Below are positions 1 to 9,182 of a stretch of DNA of 64,000 nt, one piece after another. Every line of letters starts with the position of its first letter. Position 1 is the stretch's first letter. This DNA comes from Clostridia bacterium (GTDB lineage Bacteria; Bacillota; Clostridia; Monoglobales; Monoglobaceae). The notes beneath the pieces were generated by a model. The model was not told where the DNA came from, ran no database searches, and was given only the letters and a program-made list of their open reading frames with translations. The translations under genes and the position numbers were made by a program. The DNA is taken from the NCBI GenBank assembly GCA_017546205.1, contig JAFYXJ010000014.1:28851-92850 (forward strand). Direction: 5' to 3'.

Positions 1-1
1 A

Positions 2-571
2 TTGGACTCTCGTCCTTTTATTGTCTGTTTTGGCGGAAGCCTGGGTGCCAGAGATTTTAACCGTACGTTGGTAGACTGGATTTGCAAAACAGCAAAAAAA
101 GAAACATATCAGATTATGATGGGAACCGGAAAGTTACATCAATTTGAGGAAGTAAAGAAACGGTTTCAGGAACATGGTGTTGATATGGATACACTTTCCA
201 ATGTAACCGTTTGTGAATATATTTATGATATGAACATTGTCATGCAGGCGGCAGATATTGTGGTCAGCCGTGCCGGGGCAAGTACCTTGTGTGAGTTGAC
301 TGCATTGGGGAAACCCTCTGTGCTGGTTCCATCTCCTTATGTGACCGACAATCATCAGGAACATAACGCCCGTGCTTTAGAACGGGGTGGTGCTGCCAAG
401 GTGATTGTGGAATCGGATTTCACGCCGGAACGGCTGGAGAAAACCCTGGCTGCTATGACGGCCCAAAAAGAGACTCTAGTATCTATGAAGCGGTCGGCAA
501 TTGCGATGGGGCATACCGATGCAACCCAACAATTGTATCGGGAAACCAAGCGCCTGATGGGAATTGAATAA
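2..571 (+). CDS. murG: MurG, lipid II synthase (C-terminal part, cut by window edge)
   Basis: UDP-GlcNAc:undecaprenyl-PP-MurNAc-pentapeptide GlcNAc transferase, which makes lipid II at the inner face of the membrane. The reading frame is open at the left window edge, so only about the last 189 residues are present. They correspond to the C-terminal donor-binding Rossmann domain. The glycine-rich loop FGGSLGARDFN opens the fragment, and the UDP-GlcNAc-binding segment SRAGASTLCEL is followed by the family hallmark VTDNHQEHNA. MurA follows 75 bp downstream on the same strand, then FtsQ and FtsZ, as in the tail of a dcw cluster. The TTG at position 2 is an internal codon, not a start. Confidence 0.95.
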   Translation: MDSRPFIVCFGGSLGARDFNRTLVDWICKTAKKETYQIMMGTGKLHQFEEVKKRFQEHGVDMDTLSNVTVCEYIYDMNIVMQAADIVVSRAGASTLCELTALGKPSVLVPSPYVTDNHQEHNARALERGGAAKVIVESDFTPERLEKTLAAMTAQKETLVSMKRSAIAMGHTDATQQLYRETKRLMGIE

Positions 572-646
572 AAATGGACAGAATCGGGCAAGCACTCTTT
601 TTTCATCTTACCATACAATAGGGTATAGATGTAGGAGGTGCTTGTT

Positions 647-1897
647 GTGCGTAGACTTGCTATATACGGTGGGAGACCCCTGCAGGGAGAACTTAAAGTG
701 CAGGGAGCAAAGAATGCGGCACTCCCCATCCTTGCGGCAACACTCTTGACCGATGAGGATTGTGAGATTGCCAATTGTCCGGATTTGACAGATGTACATG
801 CCGCTATTGAAATTTTACAAAGTCTGGGCGCCCGTGTTTCATATGACGGCAGCACAGCGAGAATCTCGCCGTCCGGAATCAGACATTGCGAAATTTGTGA
901 GGAACTTACTCTGAAAATGCGGTCATCCATTATGTTTTTGGGACCTATGCTCCGGCGTTGTTCAACTGCCAGCATCGGTTATCCCGGCGGATGTGCATTA
1001 GGGGAAAGACCGATCAATCTTCACATTCAAGCCCTGAAACGGCTGGGAGTAGAAATTGCCGAAGATGAATTTGGTATTCGTGCAAAAATTCAAAAATTTC
1101 AGCCCCGGATTTTGACGTTGGCATTTCCAAGTGTTGGAGCAACCGAAAATATTATGATGTTTTGCGCTGTGTCTCAAGGGGAAACGCTGATTTATCATCC
1201 GGCAAGGGAACCGGAAATTGTGGATTTGCAGAATTTCCTTAATGCTATGGGTGCTGATATTCAGGGAGCAGGAGGGGATGTCATTCACATACGCGGTGTT
1301 GCAAAGCTTCACGGCGCAAGATATGTCGTGATGCCGGACCGGATTGCGGCGGCAACTTACGCCTGCGGTGTGGTAGCCTGCGGAGGAGATATTTTGCTTA
1401 AAAACGCTGTGGCGGGACATCTGCCGGTATTTCTGGATTGCTTGCGGAATATGGGGGCAGAAGTTATCTATGAACCTGACAGCATTGGCATCCGAATGCA
1501 TGGGAGACCCTTTGCGGTAGGACATATCCGTACAGAACCCTATCCTGGCTTTCCTACGGATATTCAGCCATTGATGATGGCGGCAACGCTAAAAGCAAGA
1601 GGAACAACTGCCTTTACAGAAACTATTTTTGAAAATCGGCTATGCCATGTCAATGAGTTTCTGAAAATGGGAGCAGAGATTGAGACGGAAAACTGTACGG
1701 CGGTTGTCCGTGGGGTGAGCAATCTTTCGGGAACAACAGTACATGCCTCGGATTTAAGGGGAGGTGCGGCACTTGCCATTGCGGCATTGAGTGCTTGTGG
1801 TCGGTCCGATATTGAGGGGCTTTGTTATATCGAACGGGGTTATGAAAAATTTGTACCGTCTCTGCGGGCGTTGGGCGGAGATGTGGAAGAAGTTTAG
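647..1897 (+). CDS. murA: MurA, UDP-N-acetylglucosamine 1-carboxyvinyltransferase
   Basis: Catalyses the first committed step of peptidoglycan synthesis, enolpyruvyl transfer from PEP to UDP-GlcNAc, in the cytoplasm. I chose GTG 647: AGGAGG at 633-638 lies 8 nt upstream, whereas an in-frame GTG at 638 overlaps that site. This start gives 416 residues and places the active-site pair at Lys22-Asn23 (KNAALP), the usual numbering. The fosfomycin-reactive cysteine is Cys116 in PGGCALGERP, so the enzyme should be fosfomycin-sensitive at the target level (inference). The C-terminal segment DLRGGAALAIAAL is typical. Many Firmicutes carry two murA paralogues; only one is visible here. Confidence 0.96.
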   Translation: MRRLAIYGGRPLQGELKVQGAKNAALPILAATLLTDEDCEIANCPDLTDVHAAIEILQSLGARVSYDGSTARISPSGIRHCEICEELTLKMRSSIMFLGPMLRRCSTASIGYPGGCALGERPINLHIQALKRLGVEIAEDEFGIRAKIQKFQPRILTLAFPSVGATENIMMFCAVSQGETLIYHPAREPEIVDLQNFLNAMGADIQGAGGDVIHIRGVAKLHGARYVVMPDRIAAATYACGVVACGGDILLKNAVAGHLPVFLDCLRNMGAEVIYEPDSIGIRMHGRPFAVGHIRTEPYPGFPTDIQPLMMAATLKARGTTAFTETIFENRLCHVNEFLKMGAEIETENCTAVVRGVSNLSGTTVHASDLRGGAALAIAALSACGRSDIEGLCYIERGYEKFVPSLRALGGDVEEV

Positions 1898-1919
1898 ATA
1901 CAGATAAAGGAGAAAAGTT

Positions 1920-2972
1920 ATGAGACGGAGAAAGCAAAGGATGAATCTGAAACTGAAAATGGTGCTTACGTTTTTGTTGGTACTTTGTTTAGGTACTGGA
2001 ATCGGTGCCATGTTTACTCCTGTTTTTCATATCAGTGAAGTACTCTGTGAAGGAATTGTGAGAATCCCGCCGGAAGAGATTTTTGCCGTAACGGGAGATA
2101 TCAAAGGTAAAAATATCTTTGCTGTTTCCCTCTCGGACATTCAAAGCCGGGTTAAAGAAATTCCGATGGTGGAACGCTTGAAAATTCAACGGGTATTTCC
2201 GGATAAGATTAAGATTATCGTAGAAGAGTGTATTCCGGCCGGGTATATTCTGACCGATGATCAGTGTGTGGTTGCGGACTTAGAGGGGAAAGTTCTGGAA
2301 ATTATTACGGACGAACGGGTGGATGCCATGGTGAAAACCTATTCCCCAAAAGAACCGCCCAAAAAAGAAGAAACGAAAGAAGGCGAGCCTGTACCTACCC
2401 CTTCAGCCACACCGGCACCCACGGCGGTGCCGCAGGTGGAAGAAGATGAAATGCAGAGTCTTGCAGAGGGGGATTTGCAGAGTTTGCGGGGATATTCCGT
2501 ACCTTTGATATTGGGAATTCAGTTACACAAACCGGAAATAGGAAAAAAGGTAGAAAGCAAGGACAAGGAATCTCTGGAACGAGCCTTTTCCATTCTTCTG
2601 GATCTGGAAAAAGCCGGACTGCTTTCCAGAGCAACTTACCTTGATTTAAGAGATTGGGAAGATGTGACCTTAATGATAGAAAATCGGTTGGAAATCCAAC
2701 TGGGGGCACCGGAGAATATGGAATACCGCAGTGCATTTTTGGCAGAGGTTATCAACAATAAGATGTCTTCCACCGAACATGCCATTATGGACTACCGCAA
2801 ACCGGATATTTATGTCCGGCAGCCGGAAGATGGCTTAGAACGGGTAAAACCATCCGCGTCTCCCACACCTACAGCAGGAAAAAATCCGAAAAAAACCACG
2901 GCACCGACGGCAACATTTGCGCCAACTTCAGTGCCGGAATCGGCAACGGTTCTTGATATGGACGAAGAATAA
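1920..2972 (+). CDS. ftsQ: FtsQ/DivIB-type cell division protein with Thr/Pro-rich inserts
   Basis: Bitopic division protein of the FtsQ/DivIB family, which links FtsL and the septal synthase to the divisome on the outer face of the membrane. A short basic cytoplasmic head (MRRRKQRMNLKLK) is followed by one membrane segment at about residues 13-32. A POTRA-like domain covers roughly residues 35-105 (HISEVLCEG through VFPDKIKIIVEE), and a beta domain follows. A charged Thr/Pro-rich stretch of about 45 residues interrupts the beta domain near residues 140-185, and a second Thr/Pro-rich tail closes the protein; both look disordered. Its place between murA and ftsZ supports the call. Start ATG 1920 follows AGGAGA by 6-8 nt. 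Confidence 0.88.
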   Translation: MRRRKQRMNLKLKMVLTFLLVLCLGTGIGAMFTPVFHISEVLCEGIVRIPPEEIFAVTGDIKGKNIFAVSLSDIQSRVKEIPMVERLKIQRVFPDKIKIIVEECIPAGYILTDDQCVVADLEGKVLEIITDERVDAMVKTYSPKEPPKKEETKEGEPVPTPSATPAPTAVPQVEEDEMQSLAEGDLQSLRGYSVPLILGIQLHKPEIGKKVESKDKESLERAFSILLDLEKAGLLSRATYLDLRDWEDVTLMIENRLEIQLGAPENMEYRSAFLAEVINNKMSSTEHAIMDYRKPDIYVRQPEDGLERVKPSASPTPTAGKNPKKTTAPTATFAPTSVPESATVLDMDEE

Positions 2973-3025
2973 AAAAGGGATTGTAACAGAACTGTAATAA
3001 AATTTTAATTTTTTTATAAAAATAC

Positions 3026-3053
3026 TTTACAAAATAAAATTTCATGGTATAAT
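3026..3053 (+). promoter_or_regulatory. Sigma-A promoter for ftsZ
   Basis: TTTACA (3026-3031) and TATAAT (3048-3053) are separated by 16 bp in a very A+T-rich stretch between ftsQ and ftsZ. It gives ftsZ a transcription start of its own besides read-through from murA-ftsQ. The leader to the GTG start is about 65 nt. Confidence 0.75.
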
Positions 3054-3125
3054 GATAGTATTGAAAATTGTGTATCTTTTTACAGAGAGTTTGAGAAGGT
3101 GCGTTAAGATTAAGGAGGAACTAGA

Positions 3126-4271
3126 GTGTTTCAGTTTGATACGGAGAATGTAAATCCCGCAAAAATTAAAGTAATCGGTGTCGGCGGCGGTGGTAACAAC
3201 GCTGTCAACCGTATGATCGATGCACAGGTGAAGTGCGTAGAATTTATTGCTGTCAATACGGACAAGCAGGACCTGACATTGTCTTCTGCTTCCCAGAAGA
3301 TTCAAATTGGTGAGAAGATTACCAAAGGACTGGGCGCAGGTGCAAATCCTGAAATCGGCCTTAAGGCTGCTGAAGAGAGTCGTGACGAGATTGCGCAGGC
3401 AATCAATGGCGCAGACATGGTATTTGTCACTGCCGGCATGGGTGGCGGTACCGGTACCGGTGCAGCTCCCGTTGTTGCGGAAATCGCAAAGGAAATGGGC
3501 GTTCTGACTGTTGGTATTGTTACCAAGCCTTTCTTCTTTGAGGGAAAAGTTCGTGCAAAGAACAGCGATGAGGGTATTAAAAACCTGATGAACGCAGTAG
3601 ATACTCTGGTGGTAATTCCCAATGACAAATTGCTGGAGATTGCGGAGAACCGCACTCCTATGCTGGAATCTTTCCGGATGGCAGACGATATTCTTCGTCA
3701 AGGCGTACAGGGTATTACCGATTTGATTTCCCGTCCCGGTTTGATCAGTCTGGACTTTGCGGATATCAAGACCATTATGAAAGATACCGGCTTTGCACAC
3801 ATGGGTATCGGCAGTGCAAGCGGAGAAACCCGTGCAGAGGAAGCTGCGAAGAAAGCAATACATAGTCCTCTGCTGGAAACCAGCATTGAAGGTGCAACCG
3901 GCGTTATTCTTAATGTTACCGGCGGTAAGGATATGGGTATTCTGGAAGTTAAGACTGCAGCTGAGTTGGTAGAAGAAGCAGCTGATAAGGATGCAAATAT
4001 CATCATTGGTGCGATTATTGACGAGACCATGGGTGATGAGATTCAAGTAACCGTTATTGCAACCGGCTTTAAGGGAAATGTTCCCAATCCCGGTCAGGAT
4101 GACAACTCCTTTACAAGCCTGTTGGGACGGCTTGCCAACAACGGCGGTGCAACCGCATCTCCGGCAGTTTCTCGCCCGGTAGAAAAGGTTCCGTCTTCCA
4201 ATCTGTTCAGCAGATTTGGTGAAGATGATGGTATTGACGTTCCGGTTTTCCTCCGCAATCGCAATAATTAA
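3126..4271 (+). CDS. ftsZ: FtsZ, tubulin-like division GTPase
   Basis: Forms the cytokinetic Z-ring in the cytoplasm. The protein has 381 residues, near the usual length. The nucleotide site is complete: an early [15 protein letters not shown] segment, then the tubulin signature [10 protein letters not shown] at about residues 105-115. The T7-loop region contains the [13 protein letters not shown] segment [12 protein letters not shown] variable linker ends in the conserved peptide [13 protein letters not shown], which in the family binds FtsA/SepF/ZipA-type partners. The start is GTG 3126, behind AAGGAGGA at about 3111-3118. The gene has its own promoter and terminator. In many spore-formers spoIIGA-sigE-sigG follow ftsZ; here an MFS gene does. 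Confidence 0.98.
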   Translation: MFQFDTENVNPAKIKVIGVGGGGNNAVNRMIDAQVKCVEFIAVNTDKQDLTLSSASQKIQIGEKITKGLGAGANPEIGLKAAEESRDEIAQAINGADMVFVTAGMGGGTGTGAAPVVAEIAKEMGVLTVGIVTKPFFFEGKVRAKNSDEGIKNLMNAVDTLVVIPNDKLLEIAENRTPMLESFRMADDILRQGVQGITDLISRPGLISLDFADIKTIMKDTGFAHMGIGSASGETRAEEAAKKAIHSPLLETSIEGATGVILNVTGGKDMGILEVKTAAELVEEAADKDANIIIGAIIDETMGDEIQVTVIATGFKGNVPNPGQDDNSFTSLLGRLANNGGATASPAVSRPVEKVPSSNLFSRFGEDDGIDVPVFLRNRNN

Positions 4272-4285
4272 AATGAGAAAGAGAA

Positions 4286-4318
4286 AACCCAAAATGGGAT
4301 TCCCATTTTGGGTTTTTT
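4286..4318 (+). terminator. Intrinsic terminator of ftsZ
   Basis: A near-perfect 14-bp inverted repeat (4286-4299 with 4301-4314, core CCCAAAATGGGA) runs straight into a T tract, 14 nt after the ftsZ stop codon. Confidence 0.9.
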
Positions 4319-4331
4319 ATAGGTAAAACAT

Positions 4332-5573
4332 ATGTCAAATTATCAACGAACCAAAAAATCCTGTTATTTTGCATACCTTGCCATGTCCTCGGTGTTCTCG
4401 TTGCCACCCGTCTTATTTATGACCTTTCGGGAGATGTATGGTATTTCCTATACCTTGCTTGGAACCTTGGTGCTGGTCAATTTTTGTACCCAACTTGCCA
4501 TTGATTTGATTTTTACTTTTTTCACAAGGTATTTTTCGGTGCAAAAGACGGTCAGGGTTATGCCGTTATTGACGGCTCTTGGACTGTTGATTTATGCCCT
4601 GTCACCCAAACTGTTTCCTGATCATGTATATATCGGATTGTTGTTGGGAACAGTTATTTTCTCGGTGGCGGCAGGTTTGTGTGAGGTGTTGCTTAGCCCT
4701 GTTGTTGCAGCACTTCCATCTGAAAACCCGGAACGGGATATGAGTATGCTGCACTCGTTGTATGCGTGGGGCGTTGTCAGCGTGGTACTAGTCAGTACAC
4801 TATTCCTTGCCATCTTCGGGAATCACAACTGGATGTATTTGACTCTGTTTTTGGCGATATTTCCCCTTGTGGCGTGCTATCTATTTTGTACTTCACCCAT
4901 TCCGCCTATGGATTTGGGGGACAAACCTGAGGAGAATCACCATAGCCATCGTCGGTGGGGACTTGCCCTTTGTGTCGGTTGTATTTTTTTGGGAAGCGCA
5001 GCCGAGAATGTGATGACCAACTGGATTTCCGGATACATGGAAAAAGCGCTGCATATTTCCAAGGTGTACGGAGATATTTTTGGTATGGCAGCATTTGCAG
5101 TCTTTTTGGGCATGGGAAGAACGATCTATGCCAAATACGGCAAACATATATTGAAAAGTCTGATGTTGGGTATGGCAGGCGCTGTGGTATGCTATGTGAT
5201 TGCAGGAATCAGCAATTTGGGTTTTGTCGCTCTGCTTGCGTGTGTGTTAAATGGATTGGCAACCTCCATGCTCTGGCCGGGCACGCTGATTTTAATGGAA
5301 GAGAAAATTCCCCATCCGGGCGTTGCCGCCTATGCACTGATGGCAGCAGGCGGAGATTTTGGAGCCTCCATTGCACCCCAACTTATGGGGATTGTGGTAG
5401 ACAAAGTTTCTTTGTCGAATTGGGCATCACAACTGGGGAACCGGTGGATGCTGACCACTGACCAGATTGGCATGAAAACAGGAATGCTGGTTGCGGCGCT
5501 ATTTCCTCTGGTTGGGGTTGTTTTACTGATTGTAATGAAAAATTATTTTGCAAAACAAAAAAGTTCGCAGTAA
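4332..5573 (+). CDS. Major facilitator superfamily transporter
   Basis: A 413-residue polytopic membrane protein with about 12 predicted hydrophobic segments in two halves, split by a hydrophilic loop rich in His/Glu near residues 195-215. The pattern and length fit the MFS, and the sequence feel is of the FucP-like sugar-transporter side of the family (weak inference). Residues such as FGMAAFAVFLGMGRTIYAKYG in the second half resemble the duplicated MFS loop 8-9 motif. It sits just after the ftsZ terminator and converges on a glycosidase-like gene, which suggests a carbohydrate or glycoside substrate but does not prove it. No SD stronger than a weak AGG is visible upstream of ATG 4332. The stop codon lies inside the terminator stem. 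Confidence 0.82.
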   Translation: MSNYQRTKKSCYFAYLAMSSVFSLPPVLFMTFREMYGISYTLLGTLVLVNFCTQLAIDLIFTFFTRYFSVQKTVRVMPLLTALGLLIYALSPKLFPDHVYIGLLLGTVIFSVAAGLCEVLLSPVVAALPSENPERDMSMLHSLYAWGVVSVVLVSTLFLAIFGNHNWMYLTLFLAIFPLVACYLFCTSPIPPMDLGDKPEENHHSHRRWGLALCVGCIFLGSAAENVMTNWISGYMEKALHISKVYGDIFGMAAFAVFLGMGRTIYAKYGKHILKSLMLGMAGAVVCYVIAGISNLGFVALLACVLNGLATSMLWPGTLILMEEKIPHPGVAAYALMAAGGDFGASIAPQLMGIVVDKVSLSNWASQLGNRWMLTTDQIGMKTGMLVAALFPLVGVVLLIVMKNYFAKQKSSQ

Positions 5574-5590
5574 ATTACTGCGAACTTTTT
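5558..5590. terminator. Bidirectional terminator between MFS and glycosidase-like genes
   Basis: Inverted repeat AAGTTCGCAGTAA / TTACTGCGAACTT (5561-5573 with 5575-5587) flanked by A and T runs, so it can stop transcription from both convergent genes. It contains the MFS stop codon and lies 1-2 nt from the end of the minus-strand gene. Confidence 0.88.
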
Positions 5591-5591
5591 G

Positions 5592-7160
5592 CTATTCCGC
5601 TACGCCTGCGGCCCTGGCTCCGCCAAACTCACCATTGGCATCGGCAAACCCAAAAGCATACAGTTTTCCTTCCACATGGAATCGAATCCGTATGGGCTTA
5701 TTGTTCAAACTTGTTACAGAAAAATTCTCAAATTCCAGTTTTTGATTGGTGCTGTCACCGCAAAACGGATTGGATACTGCCAAAACTGTTCCGTCTGCAT
5801 CCAGAAGCTCTGCTTGTACAAAGCCATCTGCATTTATGTGCAGAGTTTCTTTCCCGTGGAATATCAGCTTCCGTGTAAGCAAACTGCCTTTCCCGTTGAG
5901 GGAAACGAATCCATCGCGACGCATTTTAGCAAGACCTGTTGCGGCATTGTGATAGGGACCCGGAATGATATGGGGATCTTTGTCTGCAGCCGTAGATGCA
6001 AAGGCGGGGTCACCTGCAAAGCCTGCGTAATAAATCCATAACTCATCTCCGTGAATGATAACCGCACCGCCGGTAGATTGTACATATCCTCTGTCCCAGG
6101 TGCCTTCTCCCATAGAGGATGGAATGGCACTCTTTCTGCAAGGGCGGGAGAAGTGATATCCGTCACGGCTATACATAAACTGCAGGTCGGTAATCTTAGG
6201 TACACCATACCGATTGGTGATATCGTTTTCAGGACCGTACATAATCTGGAAGAATCCAAGCATCAAGCTTTCATAGCCAACTGCATCCACATTATAAAGC
6301 TGAGGTCTAAAATTGATATAAGGATGCTCCTTATCCCATTCATCAATCGTCAGCCACAAGGGGGCTTCTTCATCCTTCCATGCTGCACCGTCCAAGTAAT
6401 TGTCACATTCTCGATATCGACGCATTCTGGATTTTCCCCATCCAGCACGGATGCTGTACACCCACTTTTTGCGGAAAGGATTATAAAACATGGTGCTTTT
6501 ATCACCTGTTTTAGAGGTCAGGCGAAAATCTCTGAAATGGATACCATCATGGGATACTGCAACCACACAGCCTGCACCACCCAAAGCATTCCATTCACCG
6601 CCGGGGCAGCGAAGCAACAGTTTATATCGCTCGTCTTTCGGTCCATCATTATCAATCCATACTGTGGTTGTATCTGCACACAGATAGTTCACATCATTGA
6701 GATGGTCGTTGTCAAAATCGTATCCTTGAAAATCAAAGATTTTATTGGTTCCCGGAACGACACCTACGTCTGGGCGTTCCCAATGAATGCCGTCTGTTGA
6801 GGTAGCATAGGAAAGGGTTCCGTACCAGCCGGCATGATACCACATTTTATAAATTTTATCCTGCTCATCGTACCATACGCCACCGCTTAAGGGCGCAGCA
6901 CCGGGTGCGGAAATCATTTCCCATGGTTTTTCCGCCTTCAAAACAGGGTTCCCCTCAAATTTTTTGGGTTGATGGTATTCTGTCTCTAAATCTGTTTCTT
7001 CGACCAGAAAACGGTCAACAAACAACTGTCTTCCCACCGTAACATCGATCACATCGGGAGGATTTTTCAAATAGGGTACGGTAGAGTCATCGGGGTTTCC
7101 GTCATTGGGCAATGCCATAAAGTTGTCCTCTAAGATAATATTGTTATAGAGCTTTTCCAT
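5592..7160 (-). CDS. Glycoside hydrolase-like protein, five-bladed beta-propeller type
   Basis: A 522-residue protein with no signal peptide, so probably cytoplasmic. Repeated segments of the kind WYDEQDKIYKMWYHAG, SYATSTDGIHWERP and FMYSRDGYHFSRP are the blade motifs seen in GH32/GH43/GH68-type five-bladed propellers (the 'SxDGxxW' signature). A C-terminal beta-rich domain (about residues 435-510) contains the sentence-like LYAFGFADANGEFGG ending. I cannot assign a substrate or identify the acid/base pair with confidence. The start codon ATG 7160 is preceded by AAGGAAG. It follows the ABC exporter gene with a 60-bp gap and may share its transcript. Many such proteins are annotated only as 'glycosyl hydrolase family 32-like'. 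Confidence 0.7.
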   Translation of the reverse strand: MEKLYNNIILEDNFMALPNDGNPDDSTVPYLKNPPDVIDVTVGRQLFVDRFLVEETDLETEYHQPKKFEGNPVLKAEKPWEMISAPGAAPLSGGVWYDEQDKIYKMWYHAGWYGTLSYATSTDGIHWERPDVGVVPGTNKIFDFQGYDFDNDHLNDVNYLCADTTTVWIDNDGPKDERYKLLLRCPGGEWNALGGAGCVVAVSHDGIHFRDFRLTSKTGDKSTMFYNPFRKKWVYSIRAGWGKSRMRRYRECDNYLDGAAWKDEEAPLWLTIDEWDKEHPYINFRPQLYNVDAVGYESLMLGFFQIMYGPENDITNRYGVPKITDLQFMYSRDGYHFSRPCRKSAIPSSMGEGTWDRGYVQSTGGAVIIHGDELWIYYAGFAGDPAFASTAADKDPHIIPGPYHNAATGLAKMRRDGFVSLNGKGSLLTRKLIFHGKETLHINADGFVQAELLDADGTVLAVSNPFCGDSTNQKLEFENFSVTSLNNKPIRIRFHVEGKLYAFGFADANGEFGGARAAGVAE

Positions 7161-7220
7161 TGCTTTTCTTCCTTTTTCTTTTTTATTTATTTTTATTTAT
7201 TGAAACAAGGCAGGATGAAT

Positions 7221-9071
7221 TCAATCCATATAACTTGCGGAGGAGACGTTATCGTTGAGACTTTTTAACTGATAGAAGGTGCCTTTCTTTGCCATCAATT
7301 CTTCAAAAGTTCCGCATTCCACACATCTGCCACCATCCATAACAACAATTTTATCGGCGTTGCGGATGGTGGAAAGCCGGTGTGCAACAATAAAGGTGGT
7401 CTTTCCTTGAATCAAATGGTTGATGGCGCTTTGCACATGATATTCAGAGATATTGTCAAGCGCGGAAGTTGCCTCGTCCAGAATCAGAATTTTGGGGCTA
7501 CGAATTAATGCACGGGCTATGGCAATACGCTGTTTCTGACCGCCTGAAAGATTGGCGCCGTTTTCGCCAACCGGTGTATCCAAGCCTAATGGTAGCTGAT
7601 TGGTAAACTCATCAATGTTGGCAAGATGTACCACCTCTTGCAGTCGTTCTTCGCTAATGTCTGTCAGACCGTACATAATGTTTTCTCGGATGGAGCCGGC
7701 AAACAAAATGCTGTTTTGGGGCACAACCGAGAGGAATTGACGATAATTGGTCAAATTCAGCGCATCAATGGGCTTTCCGTCAATTTTCAGTGTTCCTTGG
7801 GTCGGTTTCAGGAAACCGATAATCATATTCATGATGGTAGTCTTTCCGCTGCCGGATGCACCAACAAAAGCAACGCACTCTCCCGGTTCCACGGATAGCG
7901 AGAAGTCCTTAATCATATCTCTCTCGGCATTGGGATATCGATAGGAAACATGTTCAAACTGCACCGTTCCATGCACAAACCGAAGCGGTATCTTTCCGCT
8001 GTTGTTTTCAATGTCATTGGAAAGTATAATTTCCGATGCCGATTGGATGGAATCCACCCCTTTGGCAAGGTTGGGATAGATGTTAATCAATCCTTGCAGA
8101 TTGTTGGAGATGCTGGAAAAATAGGTTTGATACAGAACAATGTCTCCTACATCAATGTTTCCGTTCCATGCAAGAAAGGCCGTAAAGAAAAGACAAATGG
8201 CGCTCATAACCTGACTGACTACCCAGGAAACTGAGCCGAAATAGGCGTTGACGCGATCCAGAATTAAACCCTGATCCCGTAGTTTTTGAATATTCTTTTC
8301 CAGAACAGCAATTTCGGTATTTTCCAGACCGTGTGCTTTGGTTACCGGAATCATATCGATCATACTAGAAATTTTGGCAGAAATATTTTCGTTTTCTGCA
8401 CGAAATTTTCGGTTAGAGTCCGACATGCTGTGACGGAAGAAATAGACAACCGATACGTTCACCGGAATCATAATTGCAAAAAATAAGGTTACGGTCAGGC
8501 TCTTGCTGATTGCCACACCAATCGAAACCAGAATGCCGATGATGGCGGGAATGACACTTTTGACGAAATGGGTGTTCAAAAATTCAATGGCATCAATGTC
8601 CCTTAGAAACTTGGATTGAATTCGTCCGCTTTCAATCTCTTTATGATAGGTCAAAGATAAATGCTGAAGTTTTTTCACAAGCGTGTTCCGGAATCCTGCG
8701 CTGATGGTGCGGAGCATCCGGTCAGTGTATTTGGAGTAAAGGACATGTGTAGGGATGTTTTGAAACAGAAGGACTGCCAGAAGGATGGCATAAATAAAAA
8801 GTTTTCTGGATGCGTCAGCCCCTCCGTCGGCAACGGCATTGATAACCTCTGCCGTAACTATGGGAATTACATAAATCGGCGAATTTTTAATGATAAATAA
8901 GACTGTGGACAAAAGCAAACCGCCGTAATGCTGACGAATCAGCCGTCTGTAAACACCGGAAGATTTCTTTTTCTGCCCGTCACCCGCACTTTCCTGAAAC
9001 AACTGTTCATAATCCGGAATGTGATTTTTTGTAAATTCATGCTTTTCTTTTTTCGGTTTTTGATGTTCCAT
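7221..9071 (-). CDS. ABC exporter, fused membrane and ATPase domains
   Basis: A 616-residue half-transporter that should work as a homodimer or heterodimer in the cytoplasmic membrane. After a charged N-terminal extension of about 45 residues come six transmembrane segments (about residues 50-340). The nucleotide-binding domain shows Walker A GASGSGKTT near residue 403, the signature LSGGQKQR near 507, Walker B ILILDEATSALD near 525 and the switch histidine in VAHRLSTI. All catalytic residues are intact. Members of this type export lipids, peptides or drugs; the substrate is unknown. Only one exporter gene is present here, which favours a homodimer (inference). It has its own promoter at 9134-9161, and the SD is AGGTG. 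Confidence 0.93.
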   Translation of the reverse strand: MEHQKPKKEKHEFTKNHIPDYEQLFQESAGDGQKKKSSGVYRRLIRQHYGGLLLSTVLFIIKNSPIYVIPIVTAEVINAVADGGADASRKLFIYAILLAVLLFQNIPTHVLYSKYTDRMLRTISAGFRNTLVKKLQHLSLTYHKEIESGRIQSKFLRDIDAIEFLNTHFVKSVIPAIIGILVSIGVAISKSLTVTLFFAIMIPVNVSVVYFFRHSMSDSNRKFRAENENISAKISSMIDMIPVTKAHGLENTEIAVLEKNIQKLRDQGLILDRVNAYFGSVSWVVSQVMSAICLFFTAFLAWNGNIDVGDIVLYQTYFSSISNNLQGLINIYPNLAKGVDSIQSASEIILSNDIENNSGKIPLRFVHGTVQFEHVSYRYPNAERDMIKDFSLSVEPGECVAFVGASGSGKTTIMNMIIGFLKPTQGTLKIDGKPIDALNLTNYRQFLSVVPQNSILFAGSIRENIMYGLTDISEERLQEVVHLANIDEFTNQLPLGLDTPVGENGANLSGGQKQRIAIARALIRSPKILILDEATSALDNISEYHVQSAINHLIQGKTTFIVAHRLSTIRNADKIVVMDGGRCVECGTFEELMAKKGTFYQLKSLNDNVSSASYMD

Positions 9072-9133
9072 ACATCCATCACCTCAAAGATATCAAAATT
9101 GGGAATGCCGAGAGCATTCATTAATTTTTCACC

Positions 9134-9161
9134 ATCATAGCATGTTTGAGATATTTGTCAA
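9134..9161 (-). promoter_or_regulatory. Sigma-A promoter for the ABC exporter gene
   Basis: Read on the minus strand: TTGACA (9161-9156) and TATGAT (9139-9134), spacer 16 bp. The untranslated leader of about 60 nt contains a 6-bp inverted repeat GAATGC/GCATTC (9103-9119) of unknown role. Confidence 0.75.
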
Positions 9162-9182
9162 CCCCTTTTCCCAAAAAACAGA

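Noticed and set aside
3042..4292. A 416-codon open frame opposite ftsZ on the minus strand.
   Set aside because: It mirrors ftsZ exactly, has no plausible ribosome site, is rich in Cys/Asn/Ile from reversed codons and contains no recognisable domain. It also runs through the ftsZ promoter and terminator.
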